Shown here: positions 18,900 to 28,001 of the stretch, piece after piece | Position numbering within the stretch: position 1 is the stretch's first letter | Layout of the letters: each line of letters opens with the position of its first letter | DNA from: Emticicia agri | GTDB taxonomy: Bacteria; Bacteroidota; Bacteroidia; Cytophagales; Spirosomataceae | DNA length: 64,000 nt | Assembly: GCF_004168285.1 (NCBI RefSeq) | Contig: NZ_SEWF01000003.1 | Location: forward strand, 1 to 64,000 | Reading direction: 5' to 3' | Translations under genes and position numbers: made by a program | Notes under the pieces: generated by a model | Seen by the model: the letters and a program-made list of their open reading frames with translations, nothing else | Database searches by the model: none | What the model was told of the DNA's origin: nothing

Positions 18900-20003
18900 T
18901 TATCTTACCTCAACTCTCGCAGTTCGCTGGCCCGAAGCATTGCGGATAGCTACCTGTTGGGCTAATGCCTCTGCTGTAGATTTAAAAGCTTCGCTGGTAA
19001 TTGGCTCGTCATCCATCATAATCGGCCGCCCTTCATCGCCACCTTCTCTTATGCTTTGAACGATTGGAATTTGTCCTAATAAAGGCACATTATATTTTTC
19101 TGCCATTTCTTTCCCTCCATCTTTCCCAAACAGAAAATATTTATTATCCGGCAATTCGGCAGGGGTGAAGTAGGCCATATTTTCTACAATACCAAGAATC
19201 GGTACGTTGATTTGTGGTTGGCGGAACATGGAAATACCTTTGTTCACGTCGGCGAGTGCTACTTTTTGAGGAGTAGTAACCACTACGGCTCCGGTGAGCG
19301 GAACTGTTTGTACTAAAGTTAAATGTATATCACTAGTGCCCGGGGGTAAATCAATCAGAATATAATCTAATTCTCCCCAGTCAACATCTCCAAAAAACTG
19401 GCGCAATGCCTGGCTTGCCATCGGACCACGCCATACCACGGCACTGTCTGGCGGAGTTAAAAAGCCGATTGAAATCATTTTTATGCCATATTGCATAATA
19501 GGCGAAATCATGTTTTTGCCATTTTTCTGCGAAATTAGAGGCTGCATAGTTTCAGCCCCAAACATTAATGGGATAGAAGGCCCTGAAATATCGGCATCAA
19601 TAATGCCTACCTTAGCTCCTGATTTCTTTAAAGCCATCGCTAAGTTGACCGTAACCGTTGATTTGCCTACGCCACCTTTACCTGATGAAATAGCAATAAT
19701 ATTTTTAACACCTTCCAGCATTGGCGCATTACTTCGGATAGAAGTAACGTCAGCCGTCATATTAATGGTTACCTGTATATCTTTGCTAAGCAGATTATGA
19801 ATGGCATCTATACAATTTTTTCTGATGAGTTCCTTTAACGGGCAGGCAGGAGTGGTTAAAACTACAGTAAATGTAACCTGATTGACGCCGACCACAATGT
19901 CGCGAATCATGTTAAGGGTTACGAGGTCTTTTTTTAAATCCGGCTCTTCAACCGTACTTAATGCTTGTAATATTTTTTCTTTGGTGATAGTAAATTCTCC
20001 CAT
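18900..20003 (-). CDS. Mrp/ApbC-family iron-sulfur cluster carrier ATPase
   Basis: 367 aa from the ATG at 20003. I prefer this to an in-frame start 17 codons earlier because MGEFTITKEKILQAL matches the family start. An N-terminal MIP18/DUF59 domain (residues about 5-85, with TTPACPLKEL) is followed by a P-loop ATPase with the deviant Walker A SSGKGGVGKST, switch block DADISGPSIP, and ILIDLPPGTSD. The family carries Fe-S clusters to apo-proteins in the cytoplasm. The usual CxxC pair near the C-terminus is absent: the segment reads MAYFTPAELPDNKYFLFGK, where many homologues have two cysteines. Confidence 0.9.
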   Translation of the reverse strand: MGEFTITKEKILQALSTVEEPDLKKDLVTLNMIRDIVVGVNQVTFTVVLTTPACPLKELIRKNCIDAIHNLLSKDIQVTINMTADVTSIRSNAPMLEGVKNIIAISSGKGGVGKSTVTVNLAMALKKSGAKVGIIDADISGPSIPLMFGAETMQPLISQKNGKNMISPIMQYGIKMISIGFLTPPDSAVVWRGPMASQALRQFFGDVDWGELDYILIDLPPGTSDIHLTLVQTVPLTGAVVVTTPQKVALADVNKGISMFRQPQINVPILGIVENMAYFTPAELPDNKYFLFGKDGGKEMAEKYNVPLLGQIPIVQSIREGGDEGRPIMMDDEPITSEAFKSTAEALAQQVAIRNASGQRTARVEVR

Positions 20004-20067
20004 GCAATGGTAATTAATTCGTAAATACTTTTGTCGTACCTCTCCAATCAACAAGGAAAGTAGATTT

Positions 20068-20802
20068 TTAGTTTATTGTTTTTCCTTTCAAGACAGCTAT
20101 TTCAGAACCCTCGGCAAGTAAAACAGAAGCAGGAATGGTGTTCTTTAAAAAAGCAAAATCATCGCCATAAAGTTCACTGAAATTACATTGTATCTCATAG
20201 TCTGTAACGGGGTAGACATTCCAGCGAGGGTGTGTTACTTCATATTCATTGGTTTTTTTATCCGAATATCTGGCGTAACCCCAATAATGCTCAGTAATAA
20301 ATTCTTCTTCACTATCAGGCAGAATGGCATGAGACTGATTACTGGCAGTAGCCTGTAAATGATTCCATCCACTTTTTGATTTCCAGGAATACTTCACAAA
20401 TAACTGTGAGTCGCTTTCGGTAATTTCGTGTTTGCAGGCATGGGTGGCATAATTTTCATTATAAACTGTATTAGCCACCAATGTAATCATCATTTTAGGG
20501 ACAATCTCTTTGATAAAAACTACCCCTCTTTTCCAGTTACCATTATCGTTGTAACGTACATAAAAACGAAGATTCACTTCTTCGAAATTGACATGAAACG
20601 GGAATTTAATACCTAATACTTTGGTCTCTACAAAAAGAAAACCTACTAAACTCACGTAGCATCTATTATTCCATATATCCAGTTCGGTTTTATAAGGCAG
20701 GTATTTTTGCAGAATCTCCGGTGAAACCTCATAGTTGGCCATGAGAAGTTTTCTCCATTGAGCATCTAAAAAAGTAGTTTTTCCGGAAGGTTTCTCTTGC
20801 AT
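20068..20802 (-). CDS. DUF2071 (YqjF-like) protein
   Basis: 244 aa, cytoplasmic, no signal peptide. FLDAQWRKLLMANYEVSPEILQKYLP, YVSLVGFLFVETKVLG and FHVNFEEVNLRFYVR are the typical opening blocks of DUF2071, whose fold is related to acetoacetate decarboxylase. RGVVFIKEIVPKMMITLVAN and EHYWGYARY follow in the expected order. The biochemical role is unknown. It lies 64 bp upstream of mrp in the same direction, so the two could share a transcript, with no obvious link in function. Confidence 0.8.
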   Translation of the reverse strand: MQEKPSGKTTFLDAQWRKLLMANYEVSPEILQKYLPYKTELDIWNNRCYVSLVGFLFVETKVLGIKFPFHVNFEEVNLRFYVRYNDNGNWKRGVVFIKEIVPKMMITLVANTVYNENYATHACKHEITESDSQLFVKYSWKSKSGWNHLQATASNQSHAILPDSEEEFITEHYWGYARYSDKKTNEYEVTHPRWNVYPVTDYEIQCNFSELYGDDFAFLKNTIPASVLLAEGSEIAVLKGKTIN

Positions 20803-20829
20803 TGCCAGGATTGAGGATAGGTTAATACA

Positions 20830-20878
20830 AAAACTGACATAACTTGCTTACAAAGGTAAGCAGGCTTATGTCAGTTTT
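20830..20878 (-). terminator. Two-part hairpin terminator after the GSCFA gene
   Basis: An outer 13-bp stem (AAAACTGACATAA at 20830-20842 with 20866-20878) encloses an inner 7-bp stem (TGCTTAC 20845-20851 with GTAAGCA 20856-20862). On the minus strand it ends in a T run. It lies 20 bp past the GSCFA stop. Confidence 0.75.
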
Positions 20879-20897
20879 GATAATATTTTTATTAAAA

Positions 20898-21878
20898 TTA
20901 TGCTGCTACCAGTTGTGAAAGTACTTTTTCTTTCTCGCTCGATACATCAAATTTTTCACTAAAGCCATCTAATTTAGCCAGTAACTCAGTCAGGAATTTC
21001 TGATGAGCAGGCGTATCTGTCTGAATAGGGCGATGATTCAACGACATTTTTACTTTATACCATTCTTTCAGAAAGCTACTCAGGTCTTCGGTAAAATATG
21101 TTTCAGAGAATTTTTCAAATATATATTTTTCTGCCTGTTCGTTCGGATGAATCATGTCAGCTTTATAGAAACGATAATCCCGTAAGTCGTCCATCATTAT
21201 TTCATAGCTTGGGAAATAATGTACATCGGCAAAATCTTGCTCAATATGATAGCAGGCAGTACGAAGAATACTTTTACTCACTGAATTTAATTGTAAGGTT
21301 TCACGGGTGTGCCTTACAGGGCTTACAGTCAGCAAAATTTTTATTTTATTGTTGTGCATTTTCAATAACTCATACATAGAGCGAAAACGCAGCGTAATAT
21401 CTTTAATACTCAAAATCTCTTTTTTGAAATTAGCTGCCGGAGCTTTATGACAATTGGCGACTGCCAGACCATTTTCTTTTAACTGATGAACAATGGATGT
21501 GCCCAGTGTGATGATTAAGAAATTGGCTTTTCTTAAAAACTGCTGTGCTTTTTTGTTGGTTTGGTTCAACAAATCTTCTAATTCTTCTCTTGAATTAGCA
21601 TAGAATTTTGAATGATAGTCGTAGTGTTGCCAGATACCTGAATTTTCTACCATGAGGTGTTTATAAACAGGCTGACTCTGCAGGCTATTACTTACCAACT
21701 TGAAAATGGAAGAAGGGTTAAAAACAGTCCCGTAGGGATTACATAAGCATTGAATCTTATTATCAGCTAATTGACTTCCAATAACCTCGGAGAAACAAGA
21801 ACCAACGGTCATTATTCTGGAGTCAGTGCCGATACGGAAGCGAGAAGGACTCACTTCAATTTCAGTACGGAATTCCAT
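20898..21878 (-). CDS. GSCFA-family protein
   Basis: 326 aa. The name-giving motif appears as TVGSCFSEVIGSQLADNK (residues about 25-42), followed by CNPYGTVFNPSSI and FLIITLGTSIVHQ. Later come LLTVSPVRHTRETLQLNS and the DMIHPNEQAEKYIFEKF block, whose D and H fit an SGNH/GDSL-like catalytic triad with the serine of GSCF. The family is common in Bacteroidota, and its substrate is not established. No signal peptide is seen, so it is probably cytoplasmic. It is transcribed alone with its own terminator. Confidence 0.85.
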   Translation of the reverse strand: MEFRTEIEVSPSRFRIGTDSRIMTVGSCFSEVIGSQLADNKIQCLCNPYGTVFNPSSIFKLVSNSLQSQPVYKHLMVENSGIWQHYDYHSKFYANSREELEDLLNQTNKKAQQFLRKANFLIITLGTSIVHQLKENGLAVANCHKAPAANFKKEILSIKDITLRFRSMYELLKMHNNKIKILLTVSPVRHTRETLQLNSVSKSILRTACYHIEQDFADVHYFPSYEIMMDDLRDYRFYKADMIHPNEQAEKYIFEKFSETYFTEDLSSFLKEWYKVKMSLNHRPIQTDTPAHQKFLTELLAKLDGFSEKFDVSSEKEKVLSQLVAA

Positions 21879-22235
21879 TTCTTTATACTTTATTAGGGGT
21901 TAGTTTTAGGGACAGTTAAGTATTTGATAATCAACTATTTGCGAAAGTAGATTTTTCAATTGATTCTCGCAAACTTTTTCTGAAAAAAAGATTAAAATTA
22001 ATATTATGGAGAATATTCCTGTAACTAATATGTATATACTCAGAAACTATTGTATTATTTATATGATAATCTTATTGTATCAGAACCATCCTCAGTCAAT
22101 TACTTTACCTCTGTACCAAACCACCTCTTTTATTAATAGATACTTTTTTAAATAGCGAATTTTCACTACTGTTTATTGTACAAAACTTTTAATTCTTTGA
22201 TAATTAATTTCTGATTACCAATTGGCTGCATAACG
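21879..22235. other. Intergenic region without recognised features
   Basis: AT-rich sequence upstream of the GSCFA gene. I see one short inverted repeat (TTTGCGA 21938-21944 facing TCGCAAA 21967-21973) that could be regulatory, and no ORF or RNA gene I can support. Confidence 0.3.
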
Positions 22236-22267
22236 ATAAAGCCATAGAAATCATTCTATGGCTTTAT
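22236..22267 (-). terminator. Terminator of the DUF2490 gene
   Basis: A perfect 14-bp stem (ATAAAGCCATAGAA at 22236-22249 with 22254-22267) and a 4-nt loop, 20 bp past the stop of the minus-strand gene at 22287. Confidence 0.75.
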
Positions 22268-22286
22268 ATATGGTCTTTATGAAATA

Positions 22287-22943
22287 CTATAATTTCAGTT
22301 TATAAGTAAGCTGAATTGTAAAATCATCTAATTCGGTATCGGCAAATTCATGAGATATAAAACCGCCTAAAGTAATGGTATTTTTTTTATTGATTTTAAA
22401 GTCAACATCTGCTTTATACCTTACTTCATCAAAGGCTTCTCCCATTCTATAAAATAAATCGGCTGATAGGGCAGGTGTAAATTTGGTTTTATTAGGGTAA
22501 GAAAGCTCTATTCTGTTTCTCAGATAACTCTTGTCATTTTCAAGTGTACCGTTATCATCTTTAAACTGGTTCTGATAACGCAGGCGATAGGCAAATTTCA
22601 GAAAAGCTATTTTGTGGTCATAATTGAGGTTGGCATAAAAACGATGATAAGATTTAAAAACGTAGGCTTCATCACCGTTATCGTATTTTCTGCGACTTAT
22701 ATACCGATAAAATGCGCTGACCTCCCAATGTTTATTGAATTTATAACCGGCACCTAATTCTCCAATGTATGACCCTGTTGTACTCAGGTTATTGGTTATT
22801 CTCCATTGGGCATCAGCTTCAAGAAATATTTTCTTGGTAATACTTTTGCTTACATTTATCCCTGTCCAAAGATTTGTATTTCTTTCCTGAGATAATCCGG
22901 CTACTGGTATAATAAAGAGAATTATTAAAAAGTGTTTTTTCAT
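22287..22943 (-). CDS. DUF2490 outer-membrane beta-barrel protein
   Basis: 218 aa with a signal peptide ending VAGLSQ (residue 19). NTNLWTGINVSKSITKKIFLEADAQWR opens the mature protein, followed by alternating amphipathic strands (LGAGYKFNKHWEVSAFYRY, FAYRLRYQNQF, LRNRIELSYP) and a C-terminal FTIQLTYKLKL typical of a barrel end. The function of DUF2490 is unknown. It is divergent from a LytS kinase gene, and the shared region holds a direct-repeat pair (23111-23138) pointing toward this gene, which suggests it belongs to that regulator's targets. Confidence 0.82.
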   Translation of the reverse strand: MKKHFLIILFIIPVAGLSQERNTNLWTGINVSKSITKKIFLEADAQWRITNNLSTTGSYIGELGAGYKFNKHWEVSAFYRYISRRKYDNGDEAYVFKSYHRFYANLNYDHKIAFLKFAYRLRYQNQFKDDNGTLENDKSYLRNRIELSYPNKTKFTPALSADLFYRMGEAFDEVRYKADVDFKINKKNTITLGGFISHEFADTELDDFTIQLTYKLKL

Positions 22944-23110
22944 TGATGATTTTGTTGGTATAAGGGTAATAAGTGTTTAATGTATAGCAATAATAAAGCC
23001 TTGTTTGTCCGAGTAAATTAGTATCTAAAATCAAGAGCTAACCATTTTTTTAGTGGTATTTAAGGTTCTTTTATTCACAAAGACGACGAATACATTATAA
23101 TGGTAACAAA

Positions 23111-23138
23111 GTGTAGAAAATTTACGTAAATGTGTAGA
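23111..23138 (-). promoter_or_regulatory. Candidate LytTR operator A (toward the DUF2490 gene)
   Basis: On the minus strand TCTACAC occurs twice, exactly 21 bp apart (plus-strand GTGTAGA at 23111-23117 and 23132-23138). A 21-bp period on one DNA face is the known binding pattern of LytTR dimers. The same heptamer and spacing recur exactly at 25133-25160 and, more loosely, at 23190-23218. Confidence 0.6.
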
Positions 23139-23189
23139 GGTTAACAATAAAAATTATAAATCTTTATTAAAAACAATCCTGCCTGATTA

Positions 23190-23218
23190 TCTACACAATT
23201 ATACAGATTATATACAGA
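23190..23218 (+). promoter_or_regulatory. Candidate LytTR operator B (toward the kinase gene)
   Basis: TCTACACA at 23190 and TATACAGA at 23200 and 23211 are direct repeats spaced 10 and 11 bp, 21 bp overall. The site ends 78 bp before the kinase start and would allow the regulator to control its own operon. Confidence 0.5.
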
Positions 23219-23295
23219 CTGACGTTTCTGCGGTTTTAGCTATATCAATCTGTAGCAATTTATGGTTTGGTACTTATTACCTTAAACTCCCTTTA

Positions 23296-24399
23296 ATGAA
23301 TTTTCTGAAACGCTACTCTATCTGGCTCCACCTTATTGGTTGGATAGTTTTTATAATCATGCCTTTTCTGACAGTTCCCAACGGCAATTTCAATGCCTTT
23401 CGTCAGGCTAATTTTCCATCATTTCTGATTTCACAAGTAATCAATGATGTTGTTCTGATAGCTATCTTCTATTTTAATCTTAATTTTCTGACACCCAACC
23501 TGTTTATTAAGAAGGACACAACAGCCTTTATTCTATATCTGGCAGGTATATTTATATTAATGCTGCTACTCAATAAATTTACTTTCGACACTTTTGTAAA
23601 ACCTGATTTTCAAAGATTTTCAAGAACTGATATACCAGAGTTCAGGAGTAGAGAAGTGCCAACATTTTTTTTTATTCCATTACCTTTTTTTTTCAGAACT
23701 ACTATCTCATTTTCTTTGGTGATATTAGCCAGTTCATTAGTAGCCCTAATAAAACAACACGGTATTCATAAAGAAGAAAAACAGCAAATGGCCTTAGAAA
23801 AAACTGCTGCCGAATTAGCTGTATTAAAATTACAAATCAGTCCGCACTTTTTATTCAATACGCTCAATAATATTCGTTGGTTGGCCAGACAAAAATCTGA
23901 AGAAACAGAAGATTCAGTTGTGAAATTGTCTCAATTGCTCAGATATATGATTTATCAGGCCAGACATGACAGAGTATCGTTGGAACAGGAAATCAATTAT
24001 TTGCAGAACTATATTGAATTGCAGAAAATGAGGCTTTCTGAAAAAAATGAAGTAAGGTTCATATATGAGGGAGCTATTAAAAACTGGAGTATTGAGCCAT
24101 TACTGTTTATTCCATTTGTAGAAAATGCTTTTAAATACGGTTTGCACAGCCAACATGAAAGCCTTATAGAAATTATTCTGAAAGTTAATGCTAATAAACT
24201 CAACCTATTTGTGAAGAATCCCGTCTTTGATAATAGTTTTCCCTCAGATATTGAAGATTCAGGTATTGGTATTCAGAATGTAGAAAAGCGTTTAATGCTA
24301 CATTATCCGGCCAGGCATGAATTAAATATTGTGAATATAGAAGGGTATTTTAGTATTGATTTAACCATACTTCTCTCAGATGCTGAACCAGCTCAATAA
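23296..24399 (+). CDS. LytS-type sensor histidine kinase (His_kinase family)
   Basis: 367 aa. Membrane helices at about 12-30 (LIGWIVFIIMPFLTV), 45-65, 78-98 (FILYLAGIFILMLLL) and 130-152, with a soluble loop about residues 100-128 between the third and fourth. The phospho-acceptor block is SPHFLFNTLNN with H184, and the ATPase part has FVENAFKYG and GIGIQNVEKRL. It overlaps the next gene by 20 bp, so the pair is translated together. It is paralogous to the kinase at 13276-14304 but has its own targets by position. Confidence 0.9.
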   Translation: MNFLKRYSIWLHLIGWIVFIIMPFLTVPNGNFNAFRQANFPSFLISQVINDVVLIAIFYFNLNFLTPNLFIKKDTTAFILYLAGIFILMLLLNKFTFDTFVKPDFQRFSRTDIPEFRSREVPTFFFIPLPFFFRTTISFSLVILASSLVALIKQHGIHKEEKQQMALEKTAAELAVLKLQISPHFLFNTLNNIRWLARQKSEETEDSVVKLSQLLRYMIYQARHDRVSLEQEINYLQNYIELQKMRLSEKNEVRFIYEGAIKNWSIEPLLFIPFVENAFKYGLHSQHESLIEIILKVNANKLNLFVKNPVFDNSFPSDIEDSGIGIQNVEKRLMLHYPARHELNIVNIEGYFSIDLTILLSDAEPAQ

Positions 24400-25114
24400 A
24401 GAAAAAATCAGGTGTATAGCCATTGACGATGAACCCTTTGCGTTGCAAATCATAGTAGATGATATTCGAAAAGTGCCATTCCTTGAGTTAATTAATGTAT
24501 TTTCAAATGCTTTAGATGCCGAGCTGTTTCTGAAAGAAAATGCGGTTGATTTGATTTTTCTTGATATTCAGATGCCCACGCTTACTGGCATTCAATTGTT
24601 AAAAAGACTTGAACTATCACCTATGGTGATTTTTACGACAGCCTACGAACAGTATGCACTTGAAGGATATGATCTGAATGTTTTGGACTACTTATTGAAA
24701 CCTGTACCGTTTGAGCGTTTTTTAAGAGCTGCAAACCGTGCATTTGAATTGCATTTGCTAAAAGTAAAAGATGAATTGCCAGAAGTGCTTGATGAACGTT
24801 TATTCTTCTTTATTCACTCTGAATACAAGCAGATAAAACTATTTTATGATGATATTTTATATATTGAAGGACTGAAAGACTATGTAAAAATATTCATTAA
24901 AAATAATCCAAAGCCTATATTAACCCGTATGAATCTAAAAGCAATAGATAGTAAATTGATGAATACTCAATTTTGTCGGGTGCATCAATCGTATATTGTT
25001 GCTTTAAATAAAATTACCTCTTTTCAAAAGACCAAATTATTGATTGCTCAACAGGAGATTCCGATAGGCAGAAGTTTTTTAGACACATTCAGAGCAAAAT
25101 ACCAACAGGTTTAA
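24380..25114 (+). CDS. LytTR-family response regulator
   Basis: 244 aa. Receiver domain with D16-D17, phospho-acceptor D62 (LIFLDIQMP), FTTAYEQYALEGY and DYLLKPVPFERF. The LytTR domain at about 140-240 contains HSEYKQIKLFYDDILYIEGLKD and RVHQSYIVALNKI. Start at 24380 inside the kinase gene gives IRCIAIDDEP in register. The next genes are a TonB receptor and a DUF4249 lipoprotein. Sites with one recurring 21-bp pattern precede three transcription units here, which makes this a self-contained local regulon by inference. Confidence 0.92.
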   Translation: MLNQLNKEKIRCIAIDDEPFALQIIVDDIRKVPFLELINVFSNALDAELFLKENAVDLIFLDIQMPTLTGIQLLKRLELSPMVIFTTAYEQYALEGYDLNVLDYLLKPVPFERFLRAANRAFELHLLKVKDELPEVLDERLFFFIHSEYKQIKLFYDDILYIEGLKDYVKIFIKNNPKPILTRMNLKAIDSKLMNTQFCRVHQSYIVALNKITSFQKTKLLIAQQEIPIGRSFLDTFRAKYQQV

Positions 25115-25132
25115 GCAAACCGGCTTATATAA

Positions 25133-25160
25133 TCTACACAAATCTTTTAAATCTCTACAC
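25133..25160 (+). promoter_or_regulatory. Candidate LytTR operator C (toward the TonB receptor)
   Basis: TCTACAC at 25133-25139 and again at 25154-25160, exactly 21 bp apart, pointing at the receptor gene that starts 70 bp downstream. It is the same heptamer pair as site A in the opposite orientation. Confidence 0.6.
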
Positions 25161-25229
25161 TCTGCAAAAGGCAGGCATCTGAAATCAGAGTGGTTGCGTC
25201 CTTGACGATAAACCATTTAAAATGCCTGT

Positions 25230-27989
25230 ATGCGAAAAAGACTATCCTACTTTTCATTGATTGTGTTATGGATTTGCCTTGCCGGAAAAACCTATGCACA
25301 GAATTCTAAAAAAACTACCGTAAATAACCCATTGATAAAGGATGAATTCTTTAATAATATCCCGTTAGCTAATGTTTTGGCTGATATGGAAAAAAAATAT
25401 CCTATCAAACTTATTTATGACAAGACTGAGCTAAAACCTTATAACATTACCTATTGGTTTGCCAATGAGACTTTTCAGGAAGGTCTGAAAGTCATCTTCA
25501 AAAAAATGCCTTTGAAGTTTTATATGGATGAAAACGATGTGATACATATAGTAGGTAAGAATAAAAAAATAGAAACGATAGCCGATACTAAATTTGAGGG
25601 GCAACCTACTAAAAGCGATTTTACACTAACTGGTAGAGTGGTTGATGCCACCAACGGCGAAAACCTGCCTTTTGCTACTGTAACCATAAAAAACTCCAAA
25701 TCGGGTAGCCAGACTAATGTTGATGGGTATTTTACTTTACTAAAAGTACCTTCAGATACAGTTACGCTTGAAGTAAGCTATGTTGGATTTGTTACGAGGC
25801 TTTTTCATTTACATCCAAGATTGAATATGGAGGACTTGAAAATTGAAATTGACCCCGCTACCGGAGTATTGGAAGAAGTAACCGTAACGGAAAAGAAGAC
25901 TGAGGTACTGAAAGCAAATGAAGTGGTAGGTATGATTAAGATGACACCACGCAATATTGCCCGTTTGCCCAATGTAGGTGAAAGAGACCCATTCAGAGCT
26001 TTTCAGTTAATGCCGGGCGTAAGTGCCTCTAACGAATCGTCTTCCGGCTTATATGTAAGAGGGGGTACGCCTGACCAGACACTGGTTTTGTACGATGGTT
26101 TTACCGTATATCATGTTGACCATTTATTTGGCTTTTTTTCAGCTTTTAATTACAATGCCATCAAAGACATTCAGTTGTATAAAGGTGGGTTTGACGCAAA
26201 GTTTGGCGGAAGAATTTCGGCAGTAGCTGAAATAACCGGAAAAGAGGGAAACAAGAAAGAATTTAATGCAGGCGCCGATGTAAGTTTATTAAGTGCCAAT
26301 GGCTATATAGAAACACCGATAGGCGATAAATGGACATTTTTATTAGCTGCCCGTCGTTCGTGGAAAGGCCCTTTGTATAAAAAACTATTTGAAAGATTTA
26401 CCACTGAAAATACTACTCAGAATACACAGACAGGTGGTAACTTACCCGGTGGCACAGGTCGTAATCCATTCGGCTCGTTTGGACAAGAACAGGTTGCCAG
26501 TTCGTACTTCTACGATTTGAATTCTAAACTCACTTTCAGACCTACCAAAAATGATATTCTTTCACTAAGCCTTTATAATGGCACCGATAATATGGATAAT
26601 TCGAGCAGTTCGAGTCTGACAGGTTTTGGCCCTCCAAGAGGAGGCGGTGGTTTTAGTGGCAGAGGGTTTAATACGGCTACCAATGATATTTCTAACTGGG
26701 GTAATTTAGGAGGTAGTCTGAAATGGTCGAGACAGTGGAATGAGAAATTTTATAGCAATGCACTGATAAGCTACTCAAATTATTACAGTAATCGTGATAA
26801 TAGCCGCTTAATGACTATAACCAGAGATAGTGTGGATACAGACGTAAGAATAGGACAAATTGAAGATAATAGTTTAAGCGATGTTACAGCTAAAATAGAT
26901 TTTGAATGGAAGCCTATTCTAAATAATCAGTTTGATTTTGGCTTGCAAGCCGCCAGGAATACTATTAAATATACTTATAGTCAGAATGATACAATTAAGG
27001 TTCTGGATAGAAATGATACCGGAAGTTTATACACGGCTTATGTGCAAGACCAAATCAGATTATTTGATGGCAAACTGCACATTAATCCTGGTATCAGAAT
27101 GACGTATTTTGACGTAACCCAAAAAGTATACTTTGAACCAAGAATTTCCGGAAATTTTAATGTTACCTCAAAACTTAAACTGAAAGGAGCAGCAGGTATT
27201 TATTATCAGTTTGTGAAACAAATTAACCGTGAAGACATTTCACAAGGAAACCGGAATTTCTGGGTTTTATCCAATTCTTCTACACTTCCGGTTACACGTT
27301 CTAAACACCTGATTTTAGGGGGAAGCTATGAAACGGCAGATTATTTGTTTGATGTAGAGTTTTATCAGAAAAAAAGTACAGATATTACTGAATATACCCT
27401 GCGCTTTGTTCCACAGCTAAACCGGATGTTAGCCGCCAGTGAGACCTTTTTTAATGGTGATGAAACTATCAATGGCGTTGATATTTTAGTGCAAAAGAAA
27501 TTCGGAAATTTTAACGGCTGGATAGGCTATACTCTGGCTGAGGCCAAACGAAGTATTGCTGCTTTTTCAGATAAACCTTATTATTCAGACCAGGATGTGA
27601 GGCATCAGTTTAAAATAATTGGTTCTTATAAATACAAGAAATGGGATTTTGCAGCTACCTGGATTTATTCAAGTGGTCGCCCTTACACTTCCATTTTGGG
27701 TGCCTATCAGGTTACGCTGCTGGATGGTACAGTTAGAAATTTTACCAATCCGTCTGACAAAAATGCCAATCGTTTCCCGGCTTACCATCGCCTTGATGTC
27801 TCTGCTACTTATAATTTCAGTCCCAAATTTAACATAGGTTTTTCTGTTTTCAATTTATATAATCATACCAATGTGTGGTATAAGAGATTTCAGGTAATTA
27901 CTGATGAAGACCTGACAGTTTTGCAAACTACCAATGTCAATTATCTCGGATTTACACCTAATGTAACCCTCTCGTGGAAACTTAAATAA
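25230..27989 (+). CDS. TonB-dependent receptor with STN-like and carboxypeptidase-like domains
   Basis: 919 aa. Signal peptide ending AGKTYAQ (residue 24), an STN/secretin-like domain (about 35-112, IPLANVLADMEKKYPIKLIYD), a carboxypeptidase regulatory-like domain (about 130-215), a plug with GLYVRGGTPDQTLVLYDGFTVYH and the barrel ending NVTLSWKLK. STN domains of such receptors usually speak to FecR, but no sigma/anti-sigma pair is adjacent here and the neighbours are LytS/LytTR. It is followed 12 bp later by a DUF4249 lipoprotein, a frequent partner. The ligand is unknown. Two glycine-rich loops (FGPPRGGGGFSGRGF) lie in the barrel. Confidence 0.88.
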   Translation: MRKRLSYFSLIVLWICLAGKTYAQNSKKTTVNNPLIKDEFFNNIPLANVLADMEKKYPIKLIYDKTELKPYNITYWFANETFQEGLKVIFKKMPLKFYMDENDVIHIVGKNKKIETIADTKFEGQPTKSDFTLTGRVVDATNGENLPFATVTIKNSKSGSQTNVDGYFTLLKVPSDTVTLEVSYVGFVTRLFHLHPRLNMEDLKIEIDPATGVLEEVTVTEKKTEVLKANEVVGMIKMTPRNIARLPNVGERDPFRAFQLMPGVSASNESSSGLYVRGGTPDQTLVLYDGFTVYHVDHLFGFFSAFNYNAIKDIQLYKGGFDAKFGGRISAVAEITGKEGNKKEFNAGADVSLLSANGYIETPIGDKWTFLLAARRSWKGPLYKKLFERFTTENTTQNTQTGGNLPGGTGRNPFGSFGQEQVASSYFYDLNSKLTFRPTKNDILSLSLYNGTDNMDNSSSSSLTGFGPPRGGGGFSGRGFNTATNDISNWGNLGGSLKWSRQWNEKFYSNALISYSNYYSNRDNSRLMTITRDSVDTDVRIGQIEDNSLSDVTAKIDFEWKPILNNQFDFGLQAARNTIKYTYSQNDTIKVLDRNDTGSLYTAYVQDQIRLFDGKLHINPGIRMTYFDVTQKVYFEPRISGNFNVTSKLKLKGAAGIYYQFVKQINREDISQGNRNFWVLSNSSTLPVTRSKHLILGGSYETADYLFDVEFYQKKSTDITEYTLRFVPQLNRMLAASETFFNGDETINGVDILVQKKFGNFNGWIGYTLAEAKRSIAAFSDKPYYSDQDVRHQFKIIGSYKYKKWDFAATWIYSSGRPYTSILGAYQVTLLDGTVRNFTNPSDKNANRFPAYHRLDVSATYNFSPKFNIGFSVFNLYNHTNVWYKRFQVITDEDLTVLQTTNVNYLGFTPNVTLSWKLK

Positions 27990-28001
27990 GCTAACAAGAC
28001 A

